Assembly: GCA_949130495.1 (NCBI GenBank)
Contig: OX422214.1
Span: 255,568,187 to 255,632,186, forward strand
Origin: Sambucus nigra
Taxonomy: Eukaryota > Streptophyta > Magnoliopsida > Dipsacales > Adoxaceae
DNA: 64,000 nt
Reading direction: 5' to 3'
This document shows positions 49,114-60,086 of the stretch, piece after piece (position 1 is the first letter of the stretch; the number at the start of each line of letters is the position of its first letter). The notes below the pieces were generated by a model. It had not been told where the DNA came from. It searched no databases and saw only the letters and a list, made by a program, of their open reading frames with translations. A program made the translations under genes and the position numbers.

Positions 49114-51716
49114 TTATTCTTTTTCTATTTTTATTCTTTTGCTATTTGTTATTCTGTTAATTCCTTTTATTTTTCTCAATGATAACAGAGAGAATTTGAT
49201 CTTAACGTTCCCTTGGAAGTGGCTCGCCCATTAGTGGAGGAGTCATGGTCCCAAAAATTCAGGACATTCAAAAATACATTGCGATCTCATTTGCAGGATG
49301 ATGGCACTGAGCCTGAAGGTGTTGACCCTGAATTATGGAAGAAATTTATAGAAATGTAAAATGGTGAGAAAAAGAAGCAACAAAAACTAAAAAATGTTGA
49401 GAACCGCTCTAAGTTGAAGTATAAGCATTGTCTCGGGCATCGTACCTATGCCCAAAATAAATACTTGTTGGTGTGTATCATTTTGTTTTCCTTTTAACAT
49501 TAAAAATGTTCTTAGCTAATTTGTTAATTTTAACAATGTACAACAAAAAACTAAGCTTAAAGTAGAAATTAGGAGGGTAGACAATTGGTTGTCAGGACAT
49601 ATACGCAGTGATAAAACTGTGTTGGAGAGTTCCAAGAGTTTCTATGTGAGTTTAATATTTTAATTGTTGAATATTTTAATTTTTAGTTCGATTTTTATCA
49701 AATGATTAACAAATTTATTTATAATAATATAGGAGGAAGTGAAGGATGCGAAAGAGAAAAGAAAAGCCATAAGTATGATTGTAGAGGGAAGTAGCGATAC
49801 CTTTGAGAATTATGAAAACGATGCATTAACACAAGTGTTTGAAAAGGATGTCAAAGGCCGAATGCGTGGAGTGGGATCCTACGTCTCTAAGAAATAATTA
49901 ATTCAAGCGGGGGTGGCGAAGGCAAAATTTGTATAACATTTGAAAGGAAATGAAGAAATTGCCTCGATGAAGAATAAGATCTCTAATGTTCACTCACAGT
50001 TTAAAGAGGTAACTAGTATGTTGCATATGTTTATGTAAAAATTGGAAAATGGAAAGGAGATCTCCCCTATAGGGGTGACTCCACGGAGCGAGTTTGGTTC
50101 CACTTCAGATCATCATCCCATCACTTTATCTCAGAATTTGAGTAATCTTGTCAACACTCCCACTCCAACTCTCAATCCCACTCATACTCCTAACCCCCCT
50201 CCCCCACTTTTAAAAAAATCCCTCGTCATTATACTTGATAGGTTTGGTGCAGAATTGGCAAAGGGTCATGTTGGGCTACATAATGGTGACATGTGTCACT
50301 TCAAATGCCTTGGACTTGGGGAAAAGGTAGTTTGGGTTGAGACAGTGCTTCAACCTGATGCTTCTATGTATAATGCTCCTCAAAATGGTTTTAAAATTTT
50401 ATCAGGCTTTACAGATGGAGGATTTGTTATTTGGATGGAAAGTTGGTTGAAGTATGTTTAGAATGTTTATCTTAGTTTGACATATTTTAGTGTAGAAAAG
50501 ATACTTTTGGATTAATGATTTAGATGAGAATTATTAAATTATATATATACTTGTTTTTCTCATCAATCTCGCATGCCATGTTAGGTCAAAGACACTTTTG
50601 GGTTAATGATTTGAATGACAGTTACTAAATTTTATATATGCTTGTTTTTCTCATTAATCTCACTTGTTATGTTAGGTAAAACCTTTTTAACTCCGCCAAT
50701 GCAATGTTTTATCTTTGCATTGTCTGTCCCAAGACCGGATAAAGGAGGAGGGGAGAGGTCATTGCTGACGACTTGGGAAAAGACTTCTCAGATAAGGCAA
50801 TTTTGCAAACCGTTATAGAAGCCGAGGTGACTATAAATGCTGGGTGTTAAAGAACATATTAGGTCAATTGAGATCCATGTATGCATTGATCACCTAGGAA
50901 GAAGATGCTGCATTTCTCCGGTATGGTCAATAGTTAAATTAGTTTTTGAATTTTGTTTGTAGGGTGTTGATTCAACTATTAGGGCAGAGGTTTTGCCATT
51001 TCTTCTTGGAGTGTAAGCTTTTTCACCTTATTATTACTTCCAGTTTTGATTTTGTAATTTGATATTTATTAGTTTGATTCCTTGATGAGTTTGCTTATAC
51101 TAGTTGTGATCTTCACTTTATATTAATTGGATCATTAATATAATATGTGATGGTAATTGTGATTAAAGGTTACAATGGATTTTGCTTAAAAAAAGGTTAC
51201 AATGAATTGTGACACTTCATTTCAATGCTATGTTTAAATCGTGATGTGTTAAGAGTTGGTACACGCAAACTCGGTCTATGATTATTAATGGTCGAATCCA
51301 TATCATGTATACATCATAAATTCATCACCTAGAGTTCACGTCACTGTGTAATTATTCCTAACCGGTAAATTCATCACCTAGATCCGTATCATGTATACAC
51401 GTCATTTACAGGTTCTGATTCACATTTGACATCATTGCACATATGGATATACTAAGCAACTGTTAATGCACAACTGCAACTGTTAATGCACATATGACGT
51501 CATTTACAGGTTCTGAAATTGATGAAGTTATATGTTTGATATTGTTTTCGTTTATTTGTTCTCTTATTTTTAATTTTTTTAATTGTATTCTAAATTCACT
51601 TTGTGTATTCGACTTATTCTAAATTCACTTTCTGTTATGAATGCCACATTTACTGCATTTGATCCTATAGCAACTGATCCAAGTTGCTGTGAAGCCAAAT
51701 CTAGATACACGGTTCA

Positions 51717-52000
51717 AAGTAAAGTCCGAAACTGACTCGATATAGTAAGTTAACTTGATTTTGGCTACCTGATCCGAAACCATTACCTGTGTTGATAAGT
51801 TAGTGAAATCAACTTAAATCAACTTATTGAGTTTGATAGTGAAATGGCTGAAAGTAAAGGTTAAAACTGACATGATACGATAAGTTCACTTCATTTTTTC
51901 TACCTGATCCAAAACAGTTGCATGTGTTGATATGTTAGTGGAATCAATTTAACTTGACGCTACTCGACTGTACTCGACTCGTTGAGTGTGATACTGAAAT
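51717..52000. repeat. Direct repeat of about 130-150 bp, two copies
   Basis: Copy 1 (about 51717-51845) and copy 2 (about 51850-52000) share AAAGTAAAG, CTACCTGATCC, GTGTTGATA, TTAGTG and GTGATACTGAAAT-like endings with moderate divergence. Confidence 0.75.
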
Positions 52001-52426
52001 ATCGCCAGTTCACCGACTTTATTCGCTGAGTTTCTGAGTTCTATGATCTCTTTTTCATTTCTTTTAATTCTTTTATTAATCCATTTTTTCTCCCCCCAAA
52101 ATTATAACCGAGTAAAAAAATTGGACTACGGAGTCTTAGCCTGAAATCGTGTCTCTAAACCATGCCTAGATAGAGCCCCAGATATGTTGAGGCAATCTAT
52201 GAATCTTCACTTTTTTGTAACCTTATTTATGGGCCAACAATTTAAATGTGGTACACCACATAGCCTTATAAAAACCATATTTTCAGCTAGTGCAACTGAT
52301 TCTAAAATTTGTCGTTAACTCTATATGTTTAAAACCACAGTTCTACGTTTAAATAAGACCAATATCACGCTATTGGTAATTTTATGACTTTTCAGAATGT
52401 GTTGTGCCATATGTGTGTAGATTTCA

Positions 52427-52430
<4 letters not shown>

Positions 52431-52487
<57 letters not shown>

Positions 52488-52488
52488 G
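52431..52488. repeat. (TA)n with (GTAT)n tail
   Basis: A TA run followed by GTATGTATGTATG. Confidence 0.95.
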
Positions 52489-53032
52489 CTCGTATATGTG
52501 CTATTACTGTGATAAAAAAACATGAGAAGGTAAAGAAGGAAGAGATATAACAGTAGGGGGTATATTGGTTATTATTTTAATAAGGAAAATAAGCACCATG
52601 AAAAATTAGGTGGTTTCCTTTGCGAACTTTCTAGCCTGGAGCTATATACTTTTCACAAACCTTGCACTTCAAATTTCCAGTCGATAATCACCATTAAATG
52701 AGTTAACTGTTGAGAAATTAATTTGAGTTGATTATGAGTGTTGTTCAAGTCTTCCGTTGTGGAAGCTTGCTTCAGAAGCATATGCATGTTTTTGTAATTT
52801 TTGGATGAAGTCTACTTTACATGTATAGGTGTAATTGAGATGAAAGCACGCCTTCACCACACTGAGGGTTAGGCTTTTTTTTAAATGTGTGTGTGACGCC
52901 AATGTTCTGCACACAGAAGAGGACTGCACCTTCTTGGTGGTTTGTGGGTGGGTTGGGGGTCAACTTTCAATGTAGGGTATTAACTTATTCAGCATTTGTT
53001 GTTAAATGTAGTTAATTGTGTTGTTTTTGCAG

Positions 53033-53261
53033 GAACTAGTGCTCAGAGATAATCAACTTAAAAAATTCCCGACGTTAGCATATTTAAGGGGTTCTTGATA
53101 TTTGATGTTCCTTTCAATTAAATATCGTCATTGAATGGATTATCCAATGTCTTCACCACACTGAAGGAACTCTATGTATCCAAAAATGAAGGTACTAAGA
53201 TGGAAGAGATTGAGCACTTTTATGAACTTCAAATTCTTGAACTTGGCTCTAACAGATTCAA
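53033..53261 (+). pseudogene. Captured exon of SDS22-like PP1 regulatory subunit (leucine-rich repeats)
   Basis: After an acceptor (TTTTTGCAG) the + strand reads ELVLRDNQLKKFPTLAYL, then in a shifted frame ISSLNGLSN, TLKELYVSKNE, KMEEIEHF and LQILELGSNRF, and ends before a GT. The spacing and wording match the leucine-rich repeats of SDS22, the conserved nuclear regulator of protein phosphatase 1 (family knowledge). One frameshift (about 53095) and one in-frame TAA (about 53131) break it. Intron-like sequence on both sides argues for DNA-level capture rather than a processed copy. It lies in the non-coding right part of the CACTA element, so it is best read as a transduplicated gene fragment. 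Another LRR family is possible but less likely. Confidence 0.75.
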
Positions 53262-54317
53262 GTAGGATTGTTGTCTCTTAAATAACTAATGGATGATAAC
53301 ACGTGTGGCCAATTGGGTGAATATCATCTCATGGAAATTTAGAACGACCACTCCATATGAAGTGTGTTTAGGTTGACGTGGATATTATGACTGGAAGGCA
53401 AAAATGTATTTAGGCTTCCCTAGAGTTTTGAAATAACTCGTTAAGGTAGAGATATGTGAATCTCAACCACTCATTAAAAAATAGATGGTATAATATGTTC
53501 TTGTGCGTGCATGCGCGCGTAGGGGTGTTTCATTTGCAATTTTAAGATTATTAATTCACAATTTTCATTTCTTTGATGTTTATAGTTTTGGTTTAGTGAT
53601 GTAGGAAATCGGTTTACTGTTTATATATTTATACAAATTATGAGATTTTGAATTCTTTTATGTATAAAAAGTATGTATACTTTAAAGTGCGATATTACTT
53701 CGAATTAATCAGGTTTTAGTTGGAATGATCATCCATATTTTATGTTTTGCAATAACACTCATTGTCTTTCTTTGTGCTAGATGAGGCTAGCCGCGTGATA
53801 GAAAATGATAATTTCAAGAGTTGCAATGACATGCTTTCGGGAACTAGTGGATCGATCGATAGCCATTCTAAGAACACAGGAAATTATGTTACGGTTTAGA
53901 GCATCCAAAGAAAAGAAAGGAAAGCACTAGTGTTTTCTACAACAATCACCATATCTTCTAATTTTCGTAAGAAGCTTAAGCGTGGGTCATTAAAAAAAAA
54001 CCCAATGACGAATTGAATTCAATAGAAGCTCTTTGTGAGCATGCAGGAATGAGAGGCAATACTGCTAGTGTTGATCTAAAAAATGCATCAATTATGACAG
54101 AGACTTGAGGAGTCATTTATTGAGTATATATTACTATTTTTTTGGTTATCTGGTGCATGAGACTTTAATAACTAATGTTGTCTTATATGCATGTATATAT
54201 TTGATAATTATATCTCAGCAGTTCATTTTCTTGGTGTCAAAATCTTTAGTATACATGTACTAAGTTAAATAATTCATATGTACAGAGAGATAATAAGTTG
54301 AACTTTAAGGGTTTAAT
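53262..54317. other. CACTA 3' non-coding region, part 2, with an unidentified exon-like stretch
   Basis: Mostly AT-rich. At 53781-54108 the + strand gives coding-like pieces in changing frames, such as EHPKKRKESTSVFYNN and ELNSIEALCEHAGMRGN. I do not recognise the source gene. It may be a third captured fragment. Confidence 0.35.
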
Positions 54318-54965
54318 ATGTGGCTATCTGTTGATCCTACTAGTGTCTCAGATATTATGGATGTCATTCCTTTGTTGGTTGATGAGGAGATAAATGAGGA
54401 TTTAACAGAGTTACCTTCTGAAGCTGAACTTTTAAAAGCCATTCAGGATCTCAATGCTGATAGTTTCCCTAGTCCTAATAGCTTTTATGGATATTTTTAC
54501 ATTAAATGTTGGGATTCTATTAAAACTGATCTGGATTTATGAAAAACAAGTACAAATATTCTCTGAATTCTGGTACTACAGGGTATAATACTATCAAAAG
54601 ATTCAGAGATGCTCTGAGTGAGGTTCAAAATAATTTTATTTGTATTGGTCATAATTTAGTCTGGACTCCTCTTCCTTTAGAGATTTCACTTTCAATTCTT
54701 CCTATTAGATGCGCAGGTCCTCTAGTTATGTTAGTTCTTCCTAGAAATTCATTTGGTATCCTCATTTACCTCCTAAGATTTCAGTTTATATTTGGAAGCT
54801 TTTACATGGTGTTATCCCTCTTGATGATCAGATCCAAATAACCGAAATCAAGTATTTCTCCAAGTGCCAATGCTGTCATAATCAGGTTGAAACTATTCAG
54901 AATATTTGTTTAGATAGAGAAATTTCTCAGTCCATCTGGGCTCATTTTTTTTCTCTGTTTGAGTT
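54318..54965 (+). pseudogene. LINE reverse-transcriptase fragments, internally deleted
   Basis: The first part (54318-54542) reads LTELPSEAELLKAIQDLNAD and FYGYFYIKCWDSIKTDL, matching the segment just before the RT core in plant L1-type LINEs. Instead of the RT core, a jump follows to RDFTFNSSY, FIWYPHLPPKISVYIWKLLHG and SKCQCCHNQVET, the zinc-binding domain found at the end of plant LINE ORF2. The catalytic core is missing, and stops and frame changes occur. The fragment ends about 60 bases before the SGT1 fragment on the opposite strand. Confidence 0.8.
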
Positions 54966-55026
54966 TTTATATATTTATCGAAAAAGGGCCACAACCAATT
55001 TTTATAGATAACACTTCGTATTTTCA

Positions 55027-55546
55027 CTTTGCAGGAACTATCTTTCCAAAATAATCAAGGTTGGACAATATATGTATTTTCTCAGGGTACATCAATGGTA
55101 ACACTTAGAATTTGTTCACCAAAGTCAATTGTAACACATTTAGCTGGTATATGCTTCGCGGATATGGTTACAACCACTTCCTCTGGTTTTTGATATAATT
55201 CAATCCTGTATTTTAGTTTGGTAGATACCGTTGTTAACTCATTGGATAAGTTATTATCTGGCTGAGCAACCTCTGGAGTTACAAGAGATGTATTCCGTGA
55301 TTGAGATCCAGGAGCCACAACAGGAGTTGCGTGTTCATCCAACGAATGCTTTGGTAGCTCACCAGATTCTTCTGCAATGCCTTTGTCACATTATTTAATC
55401 AAACTTGAGAATCTTGATTCTTCTGGTGCTAAAGAAGCACCTTTTTCTAAAGCTGCCTTAGCAGTATGATATTCATCAAGCTTGATACATGCCATGCCTT
55501 AGCATTTTGATATTCTTCATCGATGAAGGTCTTTTTAGCCTCCTTG
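55027..55546 (-). pseudogene. SGT1: Captured SGT1 fragment (TPR end plus CS domain), internally deleted
   Basis: On the - strand the reading starts with KEAKKTFIDEEY (first TPR helix region) and jumps to ACIKLDEYHTAKAALEKGAS, the end of the TPR domain. It then runs through a variable linker into YRIELYQKPEEVVVTI, IPAKCVTIDFGEQILSV and TIDVP, the CS domain of SGT1, the plant co-chaperone that works with HSP90 and RAR1 in immunity and SCF function. Stops (in IK-CD and after DVP), one or more frameshifts near 55045 and a deletion of most of the TPR domain show it is not functional. The TPR-to-CS part has no visible introns, in contrast to the nearby SDS22 fragment, so a processed copy is possible. 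The SGS domain is absent. Confidence 0.88.
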
Positions 55547-57479
55547 TTTTAATTCTATATTTTTTATACTAATTCATGGTGTCTTTGTAAGTCTAACAAG
55601 GATTGTATCAAGTTTCTTTACTAATCTATTCCTATGGTGACATTGAGGGAGATTTGGAAGGCTAGGTGCAACAGTTTTTAAATGTAACTCAAGTGCGTGC
55701 TATTCAAATTATTAAAAATGTAAAAGACATGATTTCTTATAAAACTTAGTCTATTTATTTTGTGCATCCATTTGCTCATAATCATGTTTATCTAGCCTTC
55801 CAATTTTAGATCAAAGTGAAAGTGAAAGTGAAAGTGAAAGTGCCTAAAATATCATCTCTCGATGGTCCTGTCCATCTCTTATGTAAATGTAATGAAGATT
55901 GGACAGCTCTTGGAAGTAAGTAGTCTTCGTTTTCAGCCTTGTTTTTCTTTAGTTAATACTCATTTTAAGGCATGTTTTCGGATACATATCCAGTAATAGT
56001 TGCAATATGTGTTATTTCTTGGAAAGGTTTTACTTTATATGATGTATTGAAGATTGGACAGCTCATCTGGACACTTGGACAAATATGTAATATGAGAGGA
56101 GGTAGGATTACAGACATTAAACATTGATATGTAGGTTGTCTGACGGAAAAGGTCCTATTACTATTTTTTCATTTTCTTATTCCTGTAATGTTTTGGATTA
56201 AACTTGGAATACATAGACTTAAAAATTTCTTCTGTTTACTTTATGTGCAAAGAATTTGTTCAAGGTTCCGATGTTATGTTGTGGCATGTTATGTAGAATG
56301 ACATATTTTATTGTTTGGTTATGGTGAAATTTATTCCAAAATCAATGGTCCAAACCACCCCTCCCCTCTCCTCTCCTCTCTCCCTTTCCACCCCATACTT
56401 TTTTATTTTGTTCTAGATAAACTTGATAAGTGAGTGACTGAGTTTATTTTTTTTTTCATTCCATTATCTGGAAGTAGATGCAAACGTGATTTGTTTAACC
56501 CCTCTTCTTTGGTATATCGGGTATGACTAATTATTGAAATGTAACTCTGGTATCATTATTTTTTTTGACACTTTGTTGGTACATTTTAGTCATTTGTTCA
56601 AGTATGTTTTATAATATGATATATAGGATTACGTTTTGCCCTAAGCTATGTATTGATTCATTTATTTGCATTTTATAATGTGCATTTAAGTGAAAGGAGA
56701 GGTGATCGAGACATTCAAACATTACGTCCTCAACCGACTCTTGGTTGACCTAATTAACTAGTCTAACCGCGTCCTCATTCAACTCTCAGTTGGCCTAATT
56801 GACTACTATACGCTTCTTTTGGGGTTAAAAATGGGTGTTTGCGGGCAAAAAATGAAAACAACCTAACGGCCTAAAAGTAGGTACAAACATATCAAGCGAT
56901 ACCAAAGTAACTTATTTAAACTAACTGCGTTCTCATCAGGTATGACTGTTTGTTGTATATCGATTACTCCCCAATAAAATTACATGCGTGCCAATGGCAT
57001 GTGAATATACTAATATTTTATCTTATTTATTCATTTATGCTTACACATTTACTAAGATTGAGTTTGTTCAACATGTTCTTATGGGAAAATATGAAGATTA
57101 TTCTTGGGAGAATGAAGTCTACTTTTGCAAGGAATATCATGAACACTACTTTTGGGAGAATAATATGTTTAGAACTTTAATGATCTTAAGCCTCGTTTCA
57201 ATTTTATGGTTAAAATCTAAATGGTTTATCTTGTAGTACATTTTGTTTTGGGGGAACTTTAATGGTTATGAATGAAATATAGCTTTAGATCGATTTAATA
57301 TCACATAAACGTAGTGTCGTTTATTTTGTCACGTGTGTTTTGAAATTATGTTTTGAGTGAAATTTGTGGGCATTAGTGCTACATTTCCATTAGTTGAGCA
57401 CAAGTTTTTACAAGTGTATTTATATCTACTTGTTTAATAAAAAATAATTATTTTTTTTAAAATAAAATAATATTGCTAA
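55547..57479. other. CACTA 3' non-coding region, part 3
   Basis: AT-rich with no recognisable gene. Contains a five-copy GTGAAA repeat (about 55815-55841), a CT-rich CCTCTCCTCTCC block near 56360, and a near-duplicate TTGGCCTAATTGACTA / TTGACCTAATTAACTA pair (56740-56805). Confidence 0.5.
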
Positions 57480-57830
57480 CGGACTTTAATCGTTACAAAA
57501 AAAAAACATCTGTTACAAATATATGACACTCCCAATTCGTAACAATGTATTTCGTAATGATTTTTATCCTTTACAAATTCTATATTTGTAACGGATAAAA
57601 ACTGTTACAAGTTAGTATATTCGTTACTAATATATGAGATGTGTACCAATGCCAATTCCGTTACAAAATATTTTGTAACGGATTTAGCCAGTCATAAATA
57701 TTATATTTGTAACGGATTTTATCCGTTATAAATTTTTTTGATAAAATAAATAACGCCAATTTTCTGACGGATTTAATCTTTTAGAAATATTTTTTACAAC
57801 TATTTTTGCCCGTTACAATTGACCTGTTTT
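57480..57830. repeat. Right sub-terminal repeats of the CACTA element
   Basis: At least ten copies of the TGTAACGGAT / ATCCGTTACA motif in both orientations, several arranged as palindromes (for example around 57710-57735). They match the motif at the left end. Confidence 0.88.
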
Positions 57831-57839
57831 GGTGTAGTG
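57827..57839 (-). repeat. Right terminal inverted repeat of the CACTA element
   Basis: TTTTGGTGTAGTG on +, that is CACTACACCAAAA read inward on -. This is the diagnostic end of the superfamily. Confidence 0.92.
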
Positions 57840-58151
57840 ATTGTTGTATTGTCTGTCACCCGACAGCATATTCGGGTATATTTCCTATGTGTACTTAATT
57901 GGTTTTGATTTAAGTACTTCCTTTCATCATGATACATGTGTACCTTTTTATCATGTTCAATAGTTATTTTGTTGTTGGCATGATGTTTATTGTATGTTTT
58001 AAAATTTTTGGCATCCGCTTGTTATAGTATTGGGCATTTAGCTATGTTTATTTAGTCTCGACAGTAGATGCTGAGAATGATCCACTTGAGACTCCTGATT
58101 TATTTTAGTATAGGGATGGTCACCCGTTATTATTTTAAGCGGGGTGTCACA
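57840..58151 (+). repeat. Old chromovirus-like LTR, right segment
   Basis: The LTR interrupted at about 22791 resumes after the CACTA end and finishes GCGGGGTGTCACA at 58151, almost the same last bases as the young LTRs (GTCGGGGTGTCACA). Confidence 0.85.
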
Positions 58152-58153
58152 GG

Positions 58154-58165
58154 TGGTAGCAGAGC
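58154..58165 (+). promoter_or_regulatory. Primer binding site of the old element
   Basis: TGGTAGCAGAGC, one base off the TGGTATCAGAGC of the young units, at the same three-base distance from the LTR end. Confidence 0.85.
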
Positions 58166-58330
58166 ATCAGGTTCTAGTGTCTTAGGATCTGTGCAGGTAT
58201 CTTGCGTTCTTCCGTAAGCATTCTTGATATAGAGCCCTATTGTTAGAACTGTTGTGTTCACTATACCTATATTTTTTTTGCGAGGTGTAATCACTTGAAC
58301 GGCATTATGATATAGTTGCTCTTATTTCAG

Positions 58331-59460
58331 ATGCCATTGAGGAAAGGTAGTCCAGGCAGGCAGGGCTAATAGAGGGGCTGAGAACATGGAATCCCAAATG
58401 CCCCAAGGGACAACGACTGCAGCCAAAGTTACCAATATGGTGGCACAAGCAGTAGATGCTGCCACTGCTACGATGGCACATCAACCTACATCTCTGGTAG
58501 ATCAATCTAACTAGGGCCATCTGCATGGGAAAGAGTATGAGAAGCCTTTAGGAAAGACAACCTCCAGAATTTTCGGGGGGAGCTGATGCAGTTGTTGCAA
58601 GTCAGTGGAAGAAGGAGATACAAAGGGACCTTCTGATGGTTGAATGCAGTGAGGTGCAGAAATAAGTACTCGCCACCTTTAAACTAACGGGTGAAGCTCT
58701 CCAATGGTGGGAGTTAGTCACCACATCGGAGCAGAGAGATGCAATGCCCATAGAAGATTTTTGGGTACGTTTTGATCGAAAGTATTTTCCTTCTACGATT
58801 CAGACGAAAATGTGGAGAAGATGGTTGATACCAGTTGTGGTGGTCTTTTCCTCTTTTCTCATGTGTCTTTTGAGGCAGTGATTCCAGAGTCATTTGATGA
58901 GGAAGAGATTTCTGGATGTGACACAAGGTGATCGAACGGTAGCTGAGCACGAAGAAGAATTTACTCGATTAGTGAATTTTGTGCCCGATGAGGTAAATAC
59001 GGAGGAGAACCGAATAGTGAATTTCTTAGGAGGTTGAGATTGGTGAATTCGTTATCATTTATTAGGGAACCCGATGTTATTGACTTTTACCAACGTGATG
59101 AATGCGGCATTGTTACATTATTAGGAGTATCGTTTTCTTTTAAGAGGGAGTAAGAAATTTGGAGACTCAAGTTCATTAAGTAGGACTGGTGGAAATGATG
59201 CCAGCGGAGCAAGATCATTGACGCAACAAGGTTATGGGAAGGATTATCGAGGGCCGCAATAGAATTTTGTCTCTTAGGATGGTCCGGAAGGATTTTCTGG
59301 GAACTGTTTCTTTTGTGGAGAAATAGGCCATAGGAAGAGGGATTGTCCTGGAAGAGGTAGATGGCAATGTTCTGAGGAAGTTTTGGATGTGCAACCCCTA
59401 CAATAGTTCATAGGCCACTTTGGGCAAGAGAACTTCGAACAGGGACCCATTGATGAAGCG
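58331..59460 (+). pseudogene. Decayed chromovirus gag of the old element
   Basis: An ATG at 58331 directly follows CTCTTATTTCAG, as in the young units. The translation then parallels their Gag in broken pieces: [55 protein letters not shown]. It ends with a zinc knuckle CFFCGEIGHRKRDC at 59305-59346. Many stops and shifts are present, and a block of about 100 bases near 58820-58890 has no counterpart in the young gag. Beyond 59460 the Pol motifs fade out, and only a doubtful protease trace near 59520 remains. Confidence 0.85.
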
Positions 59461-60086
59461 AGGCAGTTGGAATAAGGAAGTAATATGTGAATTATTTTTC
59501 CTATGAGTTTAAGTTGTGCTTGAGACGTATTGGGAGCACCACAAGTAATATTTTTGTGAGTGGTTAGTTGTTATAACCATTGTGTATGTGGAATTTCCTT
59601 AAAGGGAGGAGTGAGCCAGCGTGACGCTGGGATAATATCTTTCGGGAGAATAGATTGTTTCGTGAGGTGCTCGTAGAGAGTTACGGATTTTATATTGTTC
59701 GGAAGTGCGAACTGTTAAAATGTGTTTGGTGGTAATCGGCAGGATATCATTTCATAATTATGCTAGATGCATGCATTTGTAGTGTTCCAGTTGTGGAAGG
59801 GCCTATCTTATGGAGATGCTTTGATGCGGGGTAAAGGATTTTTATTACTGAGGAGATTCAGGGTTTAGCAGGATCATTATTGAGTGAGGAATTTTAGCTC
59901 ATGGTTGTGTTGGTTTTGAGAAATAAGTGTTGGTAAGAGTATTGTATTTGTTGATGCCTTGTGTCCCGAGCATGAGGTGTTTGATTTGGTGTGTCGAAAG
60001 ACATGAAACTATTTTATGTTATATTGTTACATAGGCCTTCGAGCAATATCTATGGTTAGAAAATATTTTATACCCAAATTTATACT
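59461..60086. other. Remnant of the old element's pol, unrecognisable
   Basis: GC slightly above the surroundings and short ORF pieces suggest former coding sequence, but no RT, RNase H or integrase motif can be read. Confidence 0.35.

Larger units (their letters stand above)
30130..50461 (+). pseudogene. TnpA/Ptta-type second CACTA protein, split by retrotransposon array
   Basis: Exon 1 (30130-30354) starts MSSGTGSAQPF and ends KKCKDDVWNALM before a GT. Exon 2 starts at 49189 after an AG with REFDLNVP and reads PEGVDPELWKKFIEM, then NRSKLKYKHCLGHRTYAQNK, the hallmark region of the plant Ptta/En-Spm protein family. Later exons give VEIRRVDNWLSGHIR (about 49564) and, from 49733, DALTQVFEKDVKGRMRGVG. 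A last part (50042-50461) is Pro/Thr-rich and then resembles the C-terminal module of CACTA second proteins. In-frame TAA codons at 49357, 49895 and about 50038 break it. Without the insert, intron 1 is about 112 nt; it now spans 18.8 kb, yet both splice sites remain and the phase is kept. Confidence 0.8.
50462..53032. other. CACTA 3' non-coding region, part 1
   Basis: I see no convincing coding sequence. A short duplication around TTAATGATTT...TTTCTCAT occurs at 50510-50665. A direct repeat of about 130-150 bp starts at 51717 and 51850 (shared CTACCTGATCC...GTGTTGATA). CAACTGTTAATGCAC is repeated near 51460 and 51476. A (TA)n/(GTAT)n tract lies at 52431-52488. The sequence before 53032 ends in a good acceptor (TTGTTTTTGCAG). 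Confidence 0.5.
22792..57839 (+). mobile_element. CACTA (En/Spm-type) DNA transposon, disrupted by later insertions
   Basis: The right end reads TTTTGGTGTAGTG at 57827-57839, the inverse of the CACTACACCAAAA terminus. Sub-terminal repeats built from TTTGTAACGGATTTTATCCG occur at both ends (22809-22920 and 57480-57830). Inside are the two genes expected of this superfamily, TNP2-type then TnpA/Ptta-type, both on +. The left end has the sub-terminal repeats and the inner CAGG, but the outermost CACTA sequence is not recognisable, so the left boundary is approximate. A possible three-base target duplication is ATT (22788-22790 and 57840-57842), weak evidence alone. Without the two retroelement insertions the element is about 15 kb. 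It sits inside the old LTR 19318-58151. Confidence 0.85.

Noticed and set aside
50615..50818. 67-codon ORF after the CACTA second gene
   Set aside because: No similarity recognised and not in phase with the preceding coding region; could be part of a decayed exon but not supportable.
56950..57236. Two overlapping + strand ORFs near the CACTA right end
   Set aside because: AT-rich chance ORFs in non-coding sequence next to the sub-terminal repeats.
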